From the IMG/VR virus record IMGVR_UViG_3300021085_000017, positions 1-64,000 of that record: DNA of 64,000 nucleotides; one strand, given 5' to 3'. The position numbers and the translations under genes are program-made. The notes beneath the pieces were generated by a model, which made no database searches, was not told where the DNA came from, and saw only the letters and a list, made by a program, of their open reading frames with translations. Positions 39,730 to 50,200 of the stretch are shown here, one piece after another (the stretch's first letter is position 1; each line of letters starts with the position of its first letter). The stretch comes from a virus.

Positions 39730-42700
39730 ATGAGTGGTTTAAAAAAGTTAGCAGAACAATACAACTATCTTTATAATGAATTAGATGAATTTGATTCTTA
39801 CACTTATTCATTAGAATGGTTTGTTGCTGACAAGAAAAGTACTAGAGAGTTTCAATTACAAGAGGCAGCATTAGCAAAGACTATTGCTAATAATGGTTGG
39901 CCGACGACCACAGATAACGTAATCACAATAGCAAAAACTGGATATACAACAGAATTCAATGTAACTGATTTAACAGTTGAGGCTGTTGGTGTTGGAAATT
40001 CTAATTATAGTAAAATAGCAGGTACAGCCACTAAACTAGAATTCACTTGTACACAAGTTGGAAATACTAGTCTAGCAGAAACCCTACAGACTGCGGTAGC
40101 ATTATGTGGATATGTTTCTATATCAGATGCTTCTTACTTTATGAAGATTAATTTTATAGGTTACGCAAACGGTGTACCAAAAACTTTAAATCAGACAAAA
40201 GTTATTCCATTCAAAATCAGAGACTACCAAAATATAAACACATCCACAGATGTTAGAGGAACTACTACTGTTCTAAATGGTACAGTTCTTGCTGATACTG
40301 TTGTAATGAATTCAGATGTTTCATTGTCCGAATTTAAGTTTACCTACAATAGAGATAAAACACTAGAGAAATGTTTGAACAACTTTTTTAAGATGCTAAA
40401 CACCGAAATACATGAAAATAATAACACACAATTAGGTTCTAATCTTAAACATTCTTACAAGTACACATTTTCAGAAAAGTTCAAACGTGAATTTGGCTCA
40501 GGAAGTATGGAAGGTATTGACGATAACGTACAAAAAGACATGACACCAAAGGGCACAAATGATGCAGTTGAAATAGGTACAGTTAAGTCAGGTCAGGCTA
40601 TTTACTCTACGATAGAAGAAATATGTCACGTTTCTGAAAAACTTAGAAATGAAATGATAACAGATAACGCAGGATATACTAAAGTTCTGAATATTACTCC
40701 TTATATTGTATTAAAAGAAAATGGATTTAATCCAATAAAAGGTACACAATCATATGAGGTAGAATATTTTATTGACTATACCCTTAGACTAGTTGAACAA
40801 AATATGCCAGATTATTTTACAAAGACAAAAAATAATGAGAAAAATACTAGAAAGATATTTGATGACGGACATGTTAACAAATATTATAATTTCTTATTCA
40901 CTGGTAAAAATGACCAAATCATAGATTTTAATATCTCATTAGATGCAGAATTGATAAAAGTCTTTACATCTCCAAATGATGTATGGTCATATGAAGATTA
41001 TAAGAAAAATAATGACACTAGTGTTTTTATAACAAAAGAACAAGAGGCTTTAATAGAGAAAGCACAAGCAGACTTTGAAGAATCAAGTAGAGTGTTCAGT
41101 GAAAAAGAAGTTAGTTTTAATGCAATCAATACTCGAAATAAGGATTTTGTAGATGACTCTAAAACAAAAATCTTATCAGAGATAGCGAATTCGACAGACG
41201 AAATGTCAGCACAAGATGTTGAAGATAAATTCGGTGAGTATACATTAGAAGAAATTTTTAGAGAGTTTGGAATTAAAGAACCGCCTGCAGTAGAGGTTCA
41301 GCAATCTGGTAGAAAAGGTCCAAATCCTAAGAGACTTAGAATGATTGGAGATTTAGACGTACAAAAAATATGGGCTAACAAAAAATCACTTGACTTTGCA
41401 ATTAAAAAAGCACGTGAGGCATATGAAGCGGCTAAGACAAATAAAACTACATTAAACAATGCATTTATTGGACTTCAGGAAGATGTCTATGCTAATCAAC
41501 TTACTCAATTTTCACCAGATACTCAAATAAATGAGAGTGACAATGTTTTCAGAGATATTAGAAGATTTCGCGGCCCACAAATCATATTAGCAGAAGAATT
41601 GGGCGATAATTATATCACCACTACGACTGGCGAAGAATTTAAAAATATTCTTAAAGCACAGATGCAGAACCCTATAACATTTCAAAGGCTGATACAAAAG
41701 AAATCAAAAGGCGGAATAACAACTCATAGTGAGGCAGAACCAACTGACTTGGCCCTTGCTAAAGAAAAGTACTATGAAACAAAAGCAGGCAGACTAAGTA
41801 TGATTTACGCCCAGATGACTATTAAGGGTGACCCTTATTGGTTAGAAGGACATATGCCACCAAAAACAAAAGATAAGATATACAACAGCACCGGAAAAGA
41901 TGAAGGCGCAATCGGATGGGCAGCCACAACATTTAATGGTTATCCTCATCTAGTTTTAGAATCTAATAAATCAAGTGGAGTAGACGAAAACGAAAATGTT
42001 AAAATAACTGGATTGGTAATGAGCCTTTATGCAGTTAGGTCTATAACAAGTTCTTTCAGCCAAGGAGTCTTTACTCAAGTATTAGATATGGTTAAAAACT
42101 CATCAGCAGAGTTTTTTCCAAAAACTGACGTTGAAGTTGTTGAAGAATTAGGTGATGGAGATGGAGCAATACGAGTAGTAGCAGGCACAGGCGCTGAAGG
42201 ACCAGCCGGTGGTGCTGGTAACGGTAATGGTAATCTGTCTGGAACTGGTACAACAAAAGTGCCTCTTACCGCTGACCAACAACTTGCAGTAGATATGGCT
42301 TTATCAAATCATATGGAGAGAAATGATGGGTTCCCATTAGGTGGTGCTTATGGACTAGGAGTCAATAAAACTCCAAGTGATAATACATTTAAAAAGTTCG
42401 TGGGTGACGCATTCACTACTATTGGCGAAACTGTTAGTGGTATATTCACTGAAGACCCAGAAGAAGTTGCGGAAGATATGATTGAAAATTCCGATGAACA
42501 GATGGAAATACTTGATGAAGTTAATAATCCAACAGTAGAAGTGAATCCAACACAAAAACTAGGACAAATAAATCCAGACCTGCAACTCTTAGATAATACG
42601 AATCGTCAAAATCAAGCATTATTTTATTTAGAAAATGTTAAAGATATGAGAGCCGAATGTGCAGGTGGCAACCAGGCTGTATGTACACAACTACATAAAA

Positions 42701-44310
42701 CTAAAGCAGATTTACTAGCAACGCTTCCTCTAAATTTAACAGAAGCCGATGTTGGAAATCCAGCAACTATTACAGCAGTAGAAGATTATTTTAATGGAGT
42801 TATCGCTGATGGTGATACAAACGCAGACTTTAATCTTGGTTTACATGAGATAGCGGCATACGAGTATGCTCTTGGTGGAAAAATGTCCATAACTGGAAAA
42901 GATGACCAAGAGTTTCAGATTGACAGAATCGCAAAGAGTTTCTATGGAGAAAGAAACGCAGAAATAATAGTAGAAGAATTACAAAATGAAGAAATTGGCG
43001 AGTTGTGGTCATCAGTAGGACACAATGCTTTAATAAATGGCAAATCATCATTTGTTAACAGTGAGATGCCAGCAGTTGATATTGGTAATGTATCTGATAA
43101 TAGTGATATAATAAACGAATCTGTAAATGAAGCAAGGGTTTTTAATCCAGAGACAAGAAGACTTGAAATAGAAAAGATACAAACTGGAACTCTAACAGCG
43201 ACAGAAACACAAGATGTTAAGACGTTGAATGAAGAGATTAATAGTGTAATCAATGAGGCTATTGAAACATATCCAACAACGTGGCCGAGAGACTTCACGG
43301 GACAAGTTTTAGAAAAGAAACAAGAAGAGTGGTTTGAAAACAGTGCGACAGTCTTAGATGAAAAGATAAAAGAAGCAGGAATAACAGTATCTGAGGCCGA
43401 AAGAACAGAGATGCTTCAAAAGATTGCTGAAAAGATTAGCAATGAAGGCAGAATAAGTGTACTGTCAGACACAGAATTTAAAAAAGTTGAGGGGTATGCA
43501 ACAGCAATTAATACTATTAATAATAACTCTAAATTGGGTAACAGAGGAGTAGTAGCCGAAACAGTTATAGCAAACGAAACAGTCACTGAAATAGCAACAT
43601 TAAAAAGTGAGCATGAAAATCTTGTGGCAAACATGTATCCCAATTTGGATCCTGTCACACTTAAAGCAGACATGGACAGAAAAAGAGAAATAGAATTACA
43701 AATTGCTGAAAAAGAATTAGCATTATCGGTTGAAAGTGCATCATATATAAGAACTATACCAGGAGAAGCAGGCACATATACGCATGTTCCAATAATGGAA
43801 CCTGTTAATAGTGGAGTTACTTCGGCAGAACGTTCATTTTTGAAACAAGAATCTACTGGTGAATTTGTTCTTATTCCACCATCCGATGCCACAAGTGACC
43901 AGTTAGCAATGTATAATGCAACTACAAATCAAGCAGAGCAAATAAATCAAGCAAATGCGATATACGATGCTATGACTCAAAATGTACCACGATTTACGGG
44001 TACAGATGACTTTGGTCCATATGAAGTAAATGATTACAATAATTTAGCAGATATATCATATGTAGATGCAAATGGTGATACTCAGACAATTAAAAATCCT
44101 AGTAACGAATTTGGACTATATACAAATAGTTATGATGAAATGTATCCTGGTGTTATTGCAGACCACGAGACATTGATGCAAGATATTGCAAAATTGTTTC
44201 CTGATGTTTATGCCGAAACGCCATCACCACCATCAACTTCAGATGGCGGACCGCTAAAGGTTATAATGACTGTACCAAAGTTTTATATAAAAGATAAAGA
44301 GAATAATTGA
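39730..44310 (+). CDS. Giant baseplate hub-like protein (T4 gp27 role), 1526 aa
   Basis: Residues about 1-420 look like a hub tube domain: YTYSLEWFVADKKSTREFQL at the N-terminus, ITIAKTGYTTEFNVTDL, YFMKINFIGYANG and a VEYFIDYTLRLVEQNMPDYF segment. The position between gp53 and the gp5-like spike matches gp27. The remaining 1100 residues are helical and charged with heptads (residues about 440-490 and 1160-1390), Gly-rich linkers (AEGPAGGAGNGNGNLSGTG) and a CAGGNQAVC pair. T4 gp27 is only 391 residues. The C-terminal part may be a tail-tip or ejected domain (speculative). Confidence 0.62.
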   Translation: MSGLKKLAEQYNYLYNELDEFDSYTYSLEWFVADKKSTREFQLQEAALAKTIANNGWPTTTDNVITIAKTGYTTEFNVTDLTVEAVGVGNSNYSKIAGTATKLEFTCTQVGNTSLAETLQTAVALCGYVSISDASYFMKINFIGYANGVPKTLNQTKVIPFKIRDYQNINTSTDVRGTTTVLNGTVLADTVVMNSDVSLSEFKFTYNRDKTLEKCLNNFFKMLNTEIHENNNTQLGSNLKHSYKYTFSEKFKREFGSGSMEGIDDNVQKDMTPKGTNDAVEIGTVKSGQAIYSTIEEICHVSEKLRNEMITDNAGYTKVLNITPYIVLKENGFNPIKGTQSYEVEYFIDYTLRLVEQNMPDYFTKTKNNEKNTRKIFDDGHVNKYYNFLFTGKNDQIIDFNISLDAELIKVFTSPNDVWSYEDYKKNNDTSVFITKEQEALIEKAQADFEESSRVFSEKEVSFNAINTRNKDFVDDSKTKILSEIANSTDEMSAQDVEDKFGEYTLEEIFREFGIKEPPAVEVQQSGRKGPNPKRLRMIGDLDVQKIWANKKSLDFAIKKAREAYEAAKTNKTTLNNAFIGLQEDVYANQLTQFSPDTQINESDNVFRDIRRFRGPQIILAEELGDNYITTTTGEEFKNILKAQMQNPITFQRLIQKKSKGGITTHSEAEPTDLALAKEKYYETKAGRLSMIYAQMTIKGDPYWLEGHMPPKTKDKIYNSTGKDEGAIGWAATTFNGYPHLVLESNKSSGVDENENVKITGLVMSLYAVRSITSSFSQGVFTQVLDMVKNSSAEFFPKTDVEVVEELGDGDGAIRVVAGTGAEGPAGGAGNGNGNLSGTGTTKVPLTADQQLAVDMALSNHMERNDGFPLGGAYGLGVNKTPSDNTFKKFVGDAFTTIGETVSGIFTEDPEEVAEDMIENSDEQMEILDEVNNPTVEVNPTQKLGQINPDLQLLDNTNRQNQALFYLENVKDMRAECAGGNQAVCTQLHKTKADLLATLPLNLTEADVGNPATITAVEDYFNGVIADGDTNADFNLGLHEIAAYEYALGGKMSITGKDDQEFQIDRIAKSFYGERNAEIIVEELQNEEIGELWSSVGHNALINGKSSFVNSEMPAVDIGNVSDNSDIINESVNEARVFNPETRRLEIEKIQTGTLTATETQDVKTLNEEINSVINEAIETYPTTWPRDFTGQVLEKKQEEWFENSATVLDEKIKEAGITVSEAERTEMLQKIAEKISNEGRISVLSDTEFKKVEGYATAINTINNNSKLGNRGVVAETVIANETVTEIATLKSEHENLVANMYPNLDPVTLKADMDRKREIELQIAEKELALSVESASYIRTIPGEAGTYTHVPIMEPVNSGVTSAERSFLKQESTGEFVLIPPSDATSDQLAMYNATTNQAEQINQANAIYDAMTQNVPRFTGTDDFGPYEVNDYNNLADISYVDANGDTQTIKNPSNEFGLYTNSYDEMYPGVIADHETLMQDIAKLFPDVYAETPSPPSTSDGGPLKVIMTVPKFYIKDKENN

Positions 44311-44311
44311 C

Positions 44312-45565
44312 ATGGCAGATAATACATTAAAACAATCACAAGATGAACAACATGCTAAAATGGCAAACCCAATGGTTCCTAAGTTGGGCAATATATACAA
44401 AGCAATTACAGTCACAGAAACACCTTCTGGCGAATCACTAATTGACCCTATGGGACAAGGAAGAATTGCGGCATATATTCCAGCATTAGGAGAAAGTCCT
44501 GATAATCCAACGATATTCAAACTTGCAAGAAGTTCATCTATATTTAATGTTCCAGATAAAACGGGAATAACTGTGCTTGTCTTTTTTGCAGATATTGATT
44601 CTACTAAAGACGCATATTGGTTTGCTATCGATAACCCAGTAGTAGATATAGTTGCTGGTGGTCCTTTAGGAAATCCACAAGTTGATGGCAGTGGTATAGG
44701 CGAAGGTGCTTATGCGGATGTTTCTGTTATGAAAGATTTTACAAAAGTAACAGATACAGAAGTAGACGGTGCTGAACTTCCCAACTCAGCGTTCAATAAA
44801 ATACTTGCTGACCAAGGCACGTTGTCCGATGAACATAGAGGACCAACAACGACAAGTTCTTACAGAGATGCGGCATATGAGACAGTGCAACATGCAAAAG
44901 TTATGGGTTTCAAAACATCTGGTGGTTCATCTGTTTCTATAGATGACGGAAGTATTGCAGATGACGGTACAATTCATGCAGAACAAATAAAGATAACAAC
45001 ATCTTCTGGTGCGGCAATCACATGTGATGGCGGCAACGACTTTATTTACATAGTGAATAGTACTGGTTCTGGATGGGTAGAAATCGGTGCTGGTGGTGAA
45101 GTCATGGTGTATGCTGAAGGCTCTTTAAACATGAGAACTCAAAAAGATTTTAACTTACGAGCGGACAAAAATATAAACATGGAAGCCGGAGAAGATATAA
45201 ACATTCGTAGTTTCCGTAATACTAAAATTAACACAGATAAAGAACTACATTTAAGAAGTACAGGAACACAGTTCTTACAAAGTGAAGCAGGAATGAATAT
45301 TAATGTTGGTGTTAATTGTGTTGTATCAACTTATGGAGTATTGCATCTAAACGGACCATTAGCACCAGAATCAGAACTTATCTTAACTAGTGATATGCCA
45401 GATATAGAAGACTTAGAAGCAACAGAACTTAAAAAAACAATTGTATCTGAACTGCCAACACATGAACCTTTTATTAGACCACATGCTAAAGACCCAGACA
45501 CAAGTAATTTTGCAAAATTAATGGCTAGTGATGATGGCTTAGATAAATCAGGATTAACAAAATGA
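44312..45565 (+). CDS. gp5: Baseplate spike protein (T4 gp5-like) without lysozyme domain
   Basis: The 417-residue protein has an N-terminal OB-fold-like part (GNIYKAITVTET, MGQGRIAAYIPALGES) and a C-terminal beta-helix region with short repeats (GGEVMVYAEGSLNMRTQKD, NLRADKNINMEAGEDINIRS). This is the gp5/VgrG spike design. T4 gp5 carries a lysozyme domain between these two parts; here it is absent and a separate lysozyme-like gene follows, overlapping by 4 nt. It starts 1 nt after the hub stop. Confidence 0.82.
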   Translation: MADNTLKQSQDEQHAKMANPMVPKLGNIYKAITVTETPSGESLIDPMGQGRIAAYIPALGESPDNPTIFKLARSSSIFNVPDKTGITVLVFFADIDSTKDAYWFAIDNPVVDIVAGGPLGNPQVDGSGIGEGAYADVSVMKDFTKVTDTEVDGAELPNSAFNKILADQGTLSDEHRGPTTTSSYRDAAYETVQHAKVMGFKTSGGSSVSIDDGSIADDGTIHAEQIKITTSSGAAITCDGGNDFIYIVNSTGSGWVEIGAGGEVMVYAEGSLNMRTQKDFNLRADKNINMEAGEDINIRSFRNTKINTDKELHLRSTGTQFLQSEAGMNINVGVNCVVSTYGVLHLNGPLAPESELILTSDMPDIEDLEATELKKTIVSELPTHEPFIRPHAKDPDTSNFAKLMASDDGLDKSGLTK

Positions 45566-46194
45566 TATACGATAAACGTCCCGGCTCATTACTAAATTAC
45601 ATACAAATGCCATTAAATGTCATAACGGACAATGGTACTTTCTTAGGAACGGGATACCACGAGAATGGTAATCCAACTTATATACTATCGCATATAAGAG
45701 TACAAGTTAGTAATATTAATGATTTGACTTTTTCGCCTGTGAGTAAAAATGCTATTATACTTGATAACAAACCATCACTCACTGTTAAAGATAATATAGT
45801 TGGATATAATTATAAAATTTCAGATACTGAAGTTGATTATGGATATATCACTGTTGCTTCTACTCGTGTAGATATTTCTGTTGGTAAAATAACAAAAGGC
45901 ATGGCAGAGTTTATCTTAGAAAAACAATTAAGAAACATAGGTAATGTATTAGAGAAATTCATTACTGTAAAGATTTCACAGCCACAATATGATGCGTTAT
46001 TGTATCACTTTTACTATGAAGGTGTTAGCACTATAGAAACTAGTCCAATTATAAAACTTATAAATGAAAAAGATTGGTACTCAATCACAGATGAAATTCA
46101 AAGCAATATAAAGAAGAATGGCAAAGTAGATACTAAACTAGCACAAAGAAAAATGAAAACTTCAAAAATGTTTAGTAACGTTCCTGGATTCTAA
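45562..46194 (+). CDS. Lysozyme-fold protein (GH24-like), catalytic residues not evident
   Basis: The C-terminal 130 residues follow the T4-lysozyme pattern: [66 protein letters not shown] and a basic [14 protein letters not shown]. The catalytic Glu expected about nine residues before Asp-Thr is replaced (I/V/N stretch), so activity is doubtful. The N-terminal 75 residues form a separate beta domain. It overlaps the spike gene by 4 nt. Probably a baseplate protein derived from the gp5 lysozyme domain (inference). Confidence 0.68.
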   Translation: MIYDKRPGSLLNYIQMPLNVITDNGTFLGTGYHENGNPTYILSHIRVQVSNINDLTFSPVSKNAIILDNKPSLTVKDNIVGYNYKISDTEVDYGYITVASTRVDISVGKITKGMAEFILEKQLRNIGNVLEKFITVKISQPQYDALLYHFYYEGVSTIETSPIIKLINEKDWYSITDEIQSNIKKNGKVDTKLAQRKMKTSKMFSNVPGF

Positions 46195-46781
46195 CGCTTA
46201 TCTATAACTTTATCTGCTAGTCCAAAAGCAACAGTTTCTTCAGCAGACATAAAGTTGTCTCGCTCCATCGCTTCAGTCAACTCTTCGAATGTTTTTCCAG
46301 CAGTATTATGTGAAACATATATTCCAGTTAGTCTTTCTTTCATCTTAAGAATTTCTTTTACTTGAATTTCCATATCAGTTGCTTGTCCACCAGCACCACC
46401 GCTTGGTTGATGAATCATTGTGCGACTATTCGGTAATACATATCTTTTGTCTTTAGCACCTGCTTGAGCAAGTAGTGAACCCATAGAACACGCTTGACCC
46501 ATCACAGTAGTTGATACTGGAGATGAAATAAACTGCATAGTATCATATATTGCCATGCCAGAAGTCACTGCACCACCGGGTGAATTGATATAGAAATGAA
46601 TATCTTTTTCTGAATTTTCTGCTTCTAAGAACAACAACTGGGCACAAATCAAGTCTGCCTGATAGTCATTTACTTCACTTGTCAGAAATATAACTCTTTC
46701 TTTCAGCAAACGAGAGAAAATATCATAACTACGCTCTCCACTTGTTGACTGGTCAACGACCATTGGTACTAAATTTGGCAT
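46191..46781 (-). CDS. clpP: ClpP-type serine protease
   Basis: The 196-residue protein is a full-length Clp[18 protein letters not shown] with catalytic S99, [10 protein letters not shown] with H124 and ERDNFMS with D175. In cells ClpP forms a 14-mer that degrades proteins fed by an AAA+ unfoldase; no partner ATPase is in the window, so it may use the host's. It is the only minus-strand gene among the baseplate genes and overlaps the preceding gene's end by 4 nt. It has a sigma70-type promoter, so it is probably made early, unlike its neighbours. Confidence 0.95.
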   Translation of the reverse strand: MPNLVPMVVDQSTSGERSYDIFSRLLKERVIFLTSEVNDYQADLICAQLLFLEAENSEKDIHFYINSPGGAVTSGMAIYDTMQFISSPVSTTVMGQACSMGSLLAQAGAKDKRYVLPNSRTMIHQPSGGAGGQATDMEIQVKEILKMKERLTGIYVSHNTAGKTFEELTEAMERDNFMSAEETVAFGLADKVIDKR

Positions 46782-46822
46782 TATTTTATCCTTAGTTGTG
46801 TTTAATAATATTATTTAGTACT

Positions 46823-46851
46823 ATAATAACAGAATTGAGTCTATTTGTCAA
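46823..46851 (-). promoter_or_regulatory. Sigma70-type promoter for clpP
   Basis: Minus strand: TTGACA at 46851-46846, 17-bp spacer ending CTGT, TATTAT at 46828-46823, 42 nt before the ATG. Confidence 0.78.
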
Positions 46852-46876
46852 TCTAAAACTACGAATATTATGTGGA

Positions 46877-46885
46877 GATAAATAC
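46877..46885 (+). promoter_or_regulatory. Late promoter element GATAAATAC for wedge operon
   Basis: Plus-strand GATAAATAC 32 nt before the gp25 ATG, divergent to the clpP promoter. Confidence 0.7.
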
Positions 46886-46917
46886 ATGTAACATAAACTA
46901 CAGAGAAAAAAAGAGTT

Positions 46918-47274
46918 ATGGCGTTATACAGCGGTTTCAGTACCAAAAACAAAAAGGCGATAAACCACGAGTTACAAGATAAAGACTTAGTGATTGAAGA
47001 CCTGATGAACCAAATAATGACCCGAAAGGGAGAACGTGTCATGTTGCCTAATTATGGGTCGATTATACATGAGATGACGTTTGAGCCATTGACTGAATTG
47101 ACAACTGAATTAATTAAAGAAGACCTAACCAATATTATAAATGATGACCCGAGATGCAAATTTGTTAGTATACAAGTAGCAGACTCTGACCACACAATAA
47201 ATGCTATTTTGAAAATTGAAATTCTACCGTTCAACGAGCCAGTAGAATTAAATATAGATTTAGACAGAGAATAA
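46918..47274 (+). CDS. gp25: Baseplate wedge subunit (T4 gp25-like)
   Basis: The 118-residue protein is a gp25/GPW family member: IMTRKGERVMLPNYGSIIHE, FEPLTE (the EPR-type core position) and a C-terminal beta strand pair. gp25 links the wedge core to the sheath and is close to T4 length (132). It opens the wedge operon 25, 6, 7, the T4-like order. Confidence 0.9.
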   Translation: MALYSGFSTKNKKAINHELQDKDLVIEDLMNQIMTRKGERVMLPNYGSIIHEMTFEPLTELTTELIKEDLTNIINDDPRCKFVSIQVADSDHTINAILKIEILPFNEPVELNIDLDRE

Positions 47275-47287
47275 CAGAGAGAACGAT

Positions 47288-50200
47288 ATGAGCCAAGAAC
47301 GTACAGACAATCTATTCGCAAGTGAAAGTTGGACAGCGGTATATACTGCCTATTCAAACATCAGTCTTAAAGCATATGACTTCGATACCATTAGAACTGC
47401 ATTACTAGATTACACAGCACAAACTTATCCTGAGAAATTTAATGACTTCGTAGCGAGTTCTGAGTTTATCGCAATCTTAGACTTGGTTGCATATTTAGGA
47501 CACAGTCTATCATTCAGATTAGACATGAACACTAGAGAAAACTTCATGGACACAGCAGAACGTAGAGCAAGTGTTCTTCAGATGGCTAAATCTCTAGGTT
47601 ATAATAAAACTAGACCAATCAACGCAAAAGGTTTTATGAAAATCTCCAGCGTTTCAACTACTGAAGCAGTTAAAGATAATGAAGGTGTCTCTCTCGCCGG
47701 CAAAACTATTAACTGGAATGACAGTAACAATGCAGATTGGTATGAAAACTTTATTAGTATTCTAAATTCTTCATTCGCTGGTAATACAAAAATTCAAAAC
47801 CCATCTTCAGAATTAACAATCGCAGATGTAGAACATGCATTGTATGAAATAAATGAAGACACATTATCAAAGAATATAAATTATTCTTTCGGAGCAAACA
47901 TCTCAGGTGCAAATAGAAACTTTGAGGCAGTTCGTGTTGTTGCAGACAAACTTACATCAACAATTTATGAAGATGAGCCAAATGCTAATAAAAACTTTAC
48001 AATCATAAACAGAAATGACAACCTAGGTTCTTCAAGTGACAGAACTGGTTTCTTTGTTTACGCTAGTGCAGGAACATTACAGTTACAAGATAACAATTAT
48101 AGTACTGTAATTTCTAACAGAATAGCGAAAGTTGAAGACATTGATATATCACACACAGACGTTTGGGTACAAAAAATAAATTCTCAAAAACAGTATGTCT
48201 CTAGTGTTACTAAAGTAGACAATAACACACGTGAAACTGCAATTTACAATGCATTAAGAAGTGGCTCAGGCGATATAGTAAGTGTCACTACATTAGACAA
48301 TAACTCAATTCAACTTACTTATCCTGATGGTATATTTGGAAACGCCGCATCAGGTGGATACAGAACTTGGTATAGAAAAGTAGATAATGATGATTTCTCT
48401 GTAAATGCAAGTGATATTACAAATTCAATAATAACAATTCCATACGTTGCTACTGATAATAGAGTTTATAGATTAACATTTACACTAACAAGTACTAGAG
48501 ACTTTACTGAAAACTACTCTGGTGAAACATACGCAAGTGTACGTAGAATTGCACCAAGAAGTTATTACTCACAAGATAGAATGGTAAACGCACAAGATTA
48601 TAATGTTTACCCATTAACACTTGGTACTAATGTTGTCAGAAAATTAAAATCAGTTAATACATCATTCGCAGGAAACTCTCGTTTCTTTGAGATGGATGAC
48701 GTATTAGGTCATCACTCTAATCTAAGTGTAACAGGTTCAGACGGTACATTGTTTGTAGAAGATGAAACAATAAAAATGCCATTGAGATATAATAAGACAC
48801 AAGGTAATAGTGACAACTTCATTAGAAATGAACTTACAAAAGCAATCAAACATCCAAGTCTTTTAAATTATTTCTTCTATCAGAACAAAGATAATGTAGC
48901 AGTAAACGTTGCGATTGCATTATCATACTCAGTTTCTACCAGTGATACAATGGTGATTAACACTAACATACCTTCATCTACAGCGACAATATATGAAGGA
49001 GATATGTTTGAATTGCAAGTTGGCACAAATATGACTTGGGCAAAAGTTATCACTTGTTCTGCCGCTTTATCTGACGGTTCAAAGAACTACACATTAAACA
49101 AAGCAATACCAGATAATGGTACAGTAGTACGTGCAGTTAGAGGTCTAAGAACAAGATTTACAGATTCTGAAATCACCGATATAAAAACAAAAATTGACAG
49201 TGCAACAGAATCTACCTTTACTATAAAATATAGTTTAATCACAAGTACAGCAAGTCAATGGCAATGGCAAGTACATGAAGGCGCCACGCCATCTGACGCA
49301 CATGTTGTATTCAACTATGCTTCTGGTATTAGAGATAACGAATCAGAATACGTAGCAGAAATTATAGGTAAAAAAGTTGCATTTGAAAGTAGAGACCAAG
49401 TTAAGTTTTTCTACGGGAATACAACAAACGTTGTTGACAACGAAACGAAACTAGCAACAAGAGACAAAATACTTCTTAACTACAAAACTTCTAGTAGTGA
49501 TACAAACTTTAATGCATCACAAGATAGTCCTAGTGTTACTATTGGACAAGGTAAAGTAAAAAATGCAGTTGCATACAATACAGTTGGAGCAGAGTTTGAT
49601 GCAGACTTCTTACATACTGGCGCAAGAGAAACGTATACATTCGTAGATACACAAGATGCGATATCAGGAGTAACTTATGAACATTTTCTTATCTCAGAAG
49701 ATGGATTAGATTATAAATTAGATTCTTCAGACATAGTTGCACCTACTAGTGCTTCTGGTAATAAAATTGGTGATGCTACTGATTTGGGAGATGGAATAGA
49801 TAAACTTAAAATACAAATTGATAATCTGGCTACTGTAGTTTCACTTGGTGTATTAGTTGGTGCAAACAACACTACAACAGCCACTTCAGAAGAAAACTTA
49901 TCAAATGCTAATCTTGTTATAAACTATGATGGCACTGAAGACGATTCAAATGCAGAAAGTAGTTTTACTACTATATCTACTAATGACTTGACCACTAAAG
50001 GGTTTAAAGGCGACACATCACAATCTACTCTATTAACTTATTTTGCTACGGCTACTTCTACTAGCAACTTCGTTTTCAGAGATGTAGGTGATGGAATAGA
50101 ACAAAACGAAATAGTTACAACTTACGATTCTAATACTGATACATATAAATTTGTATTACCATTCCAACATGCAGACACAGATGCGTCTACCGCTGGAAAT

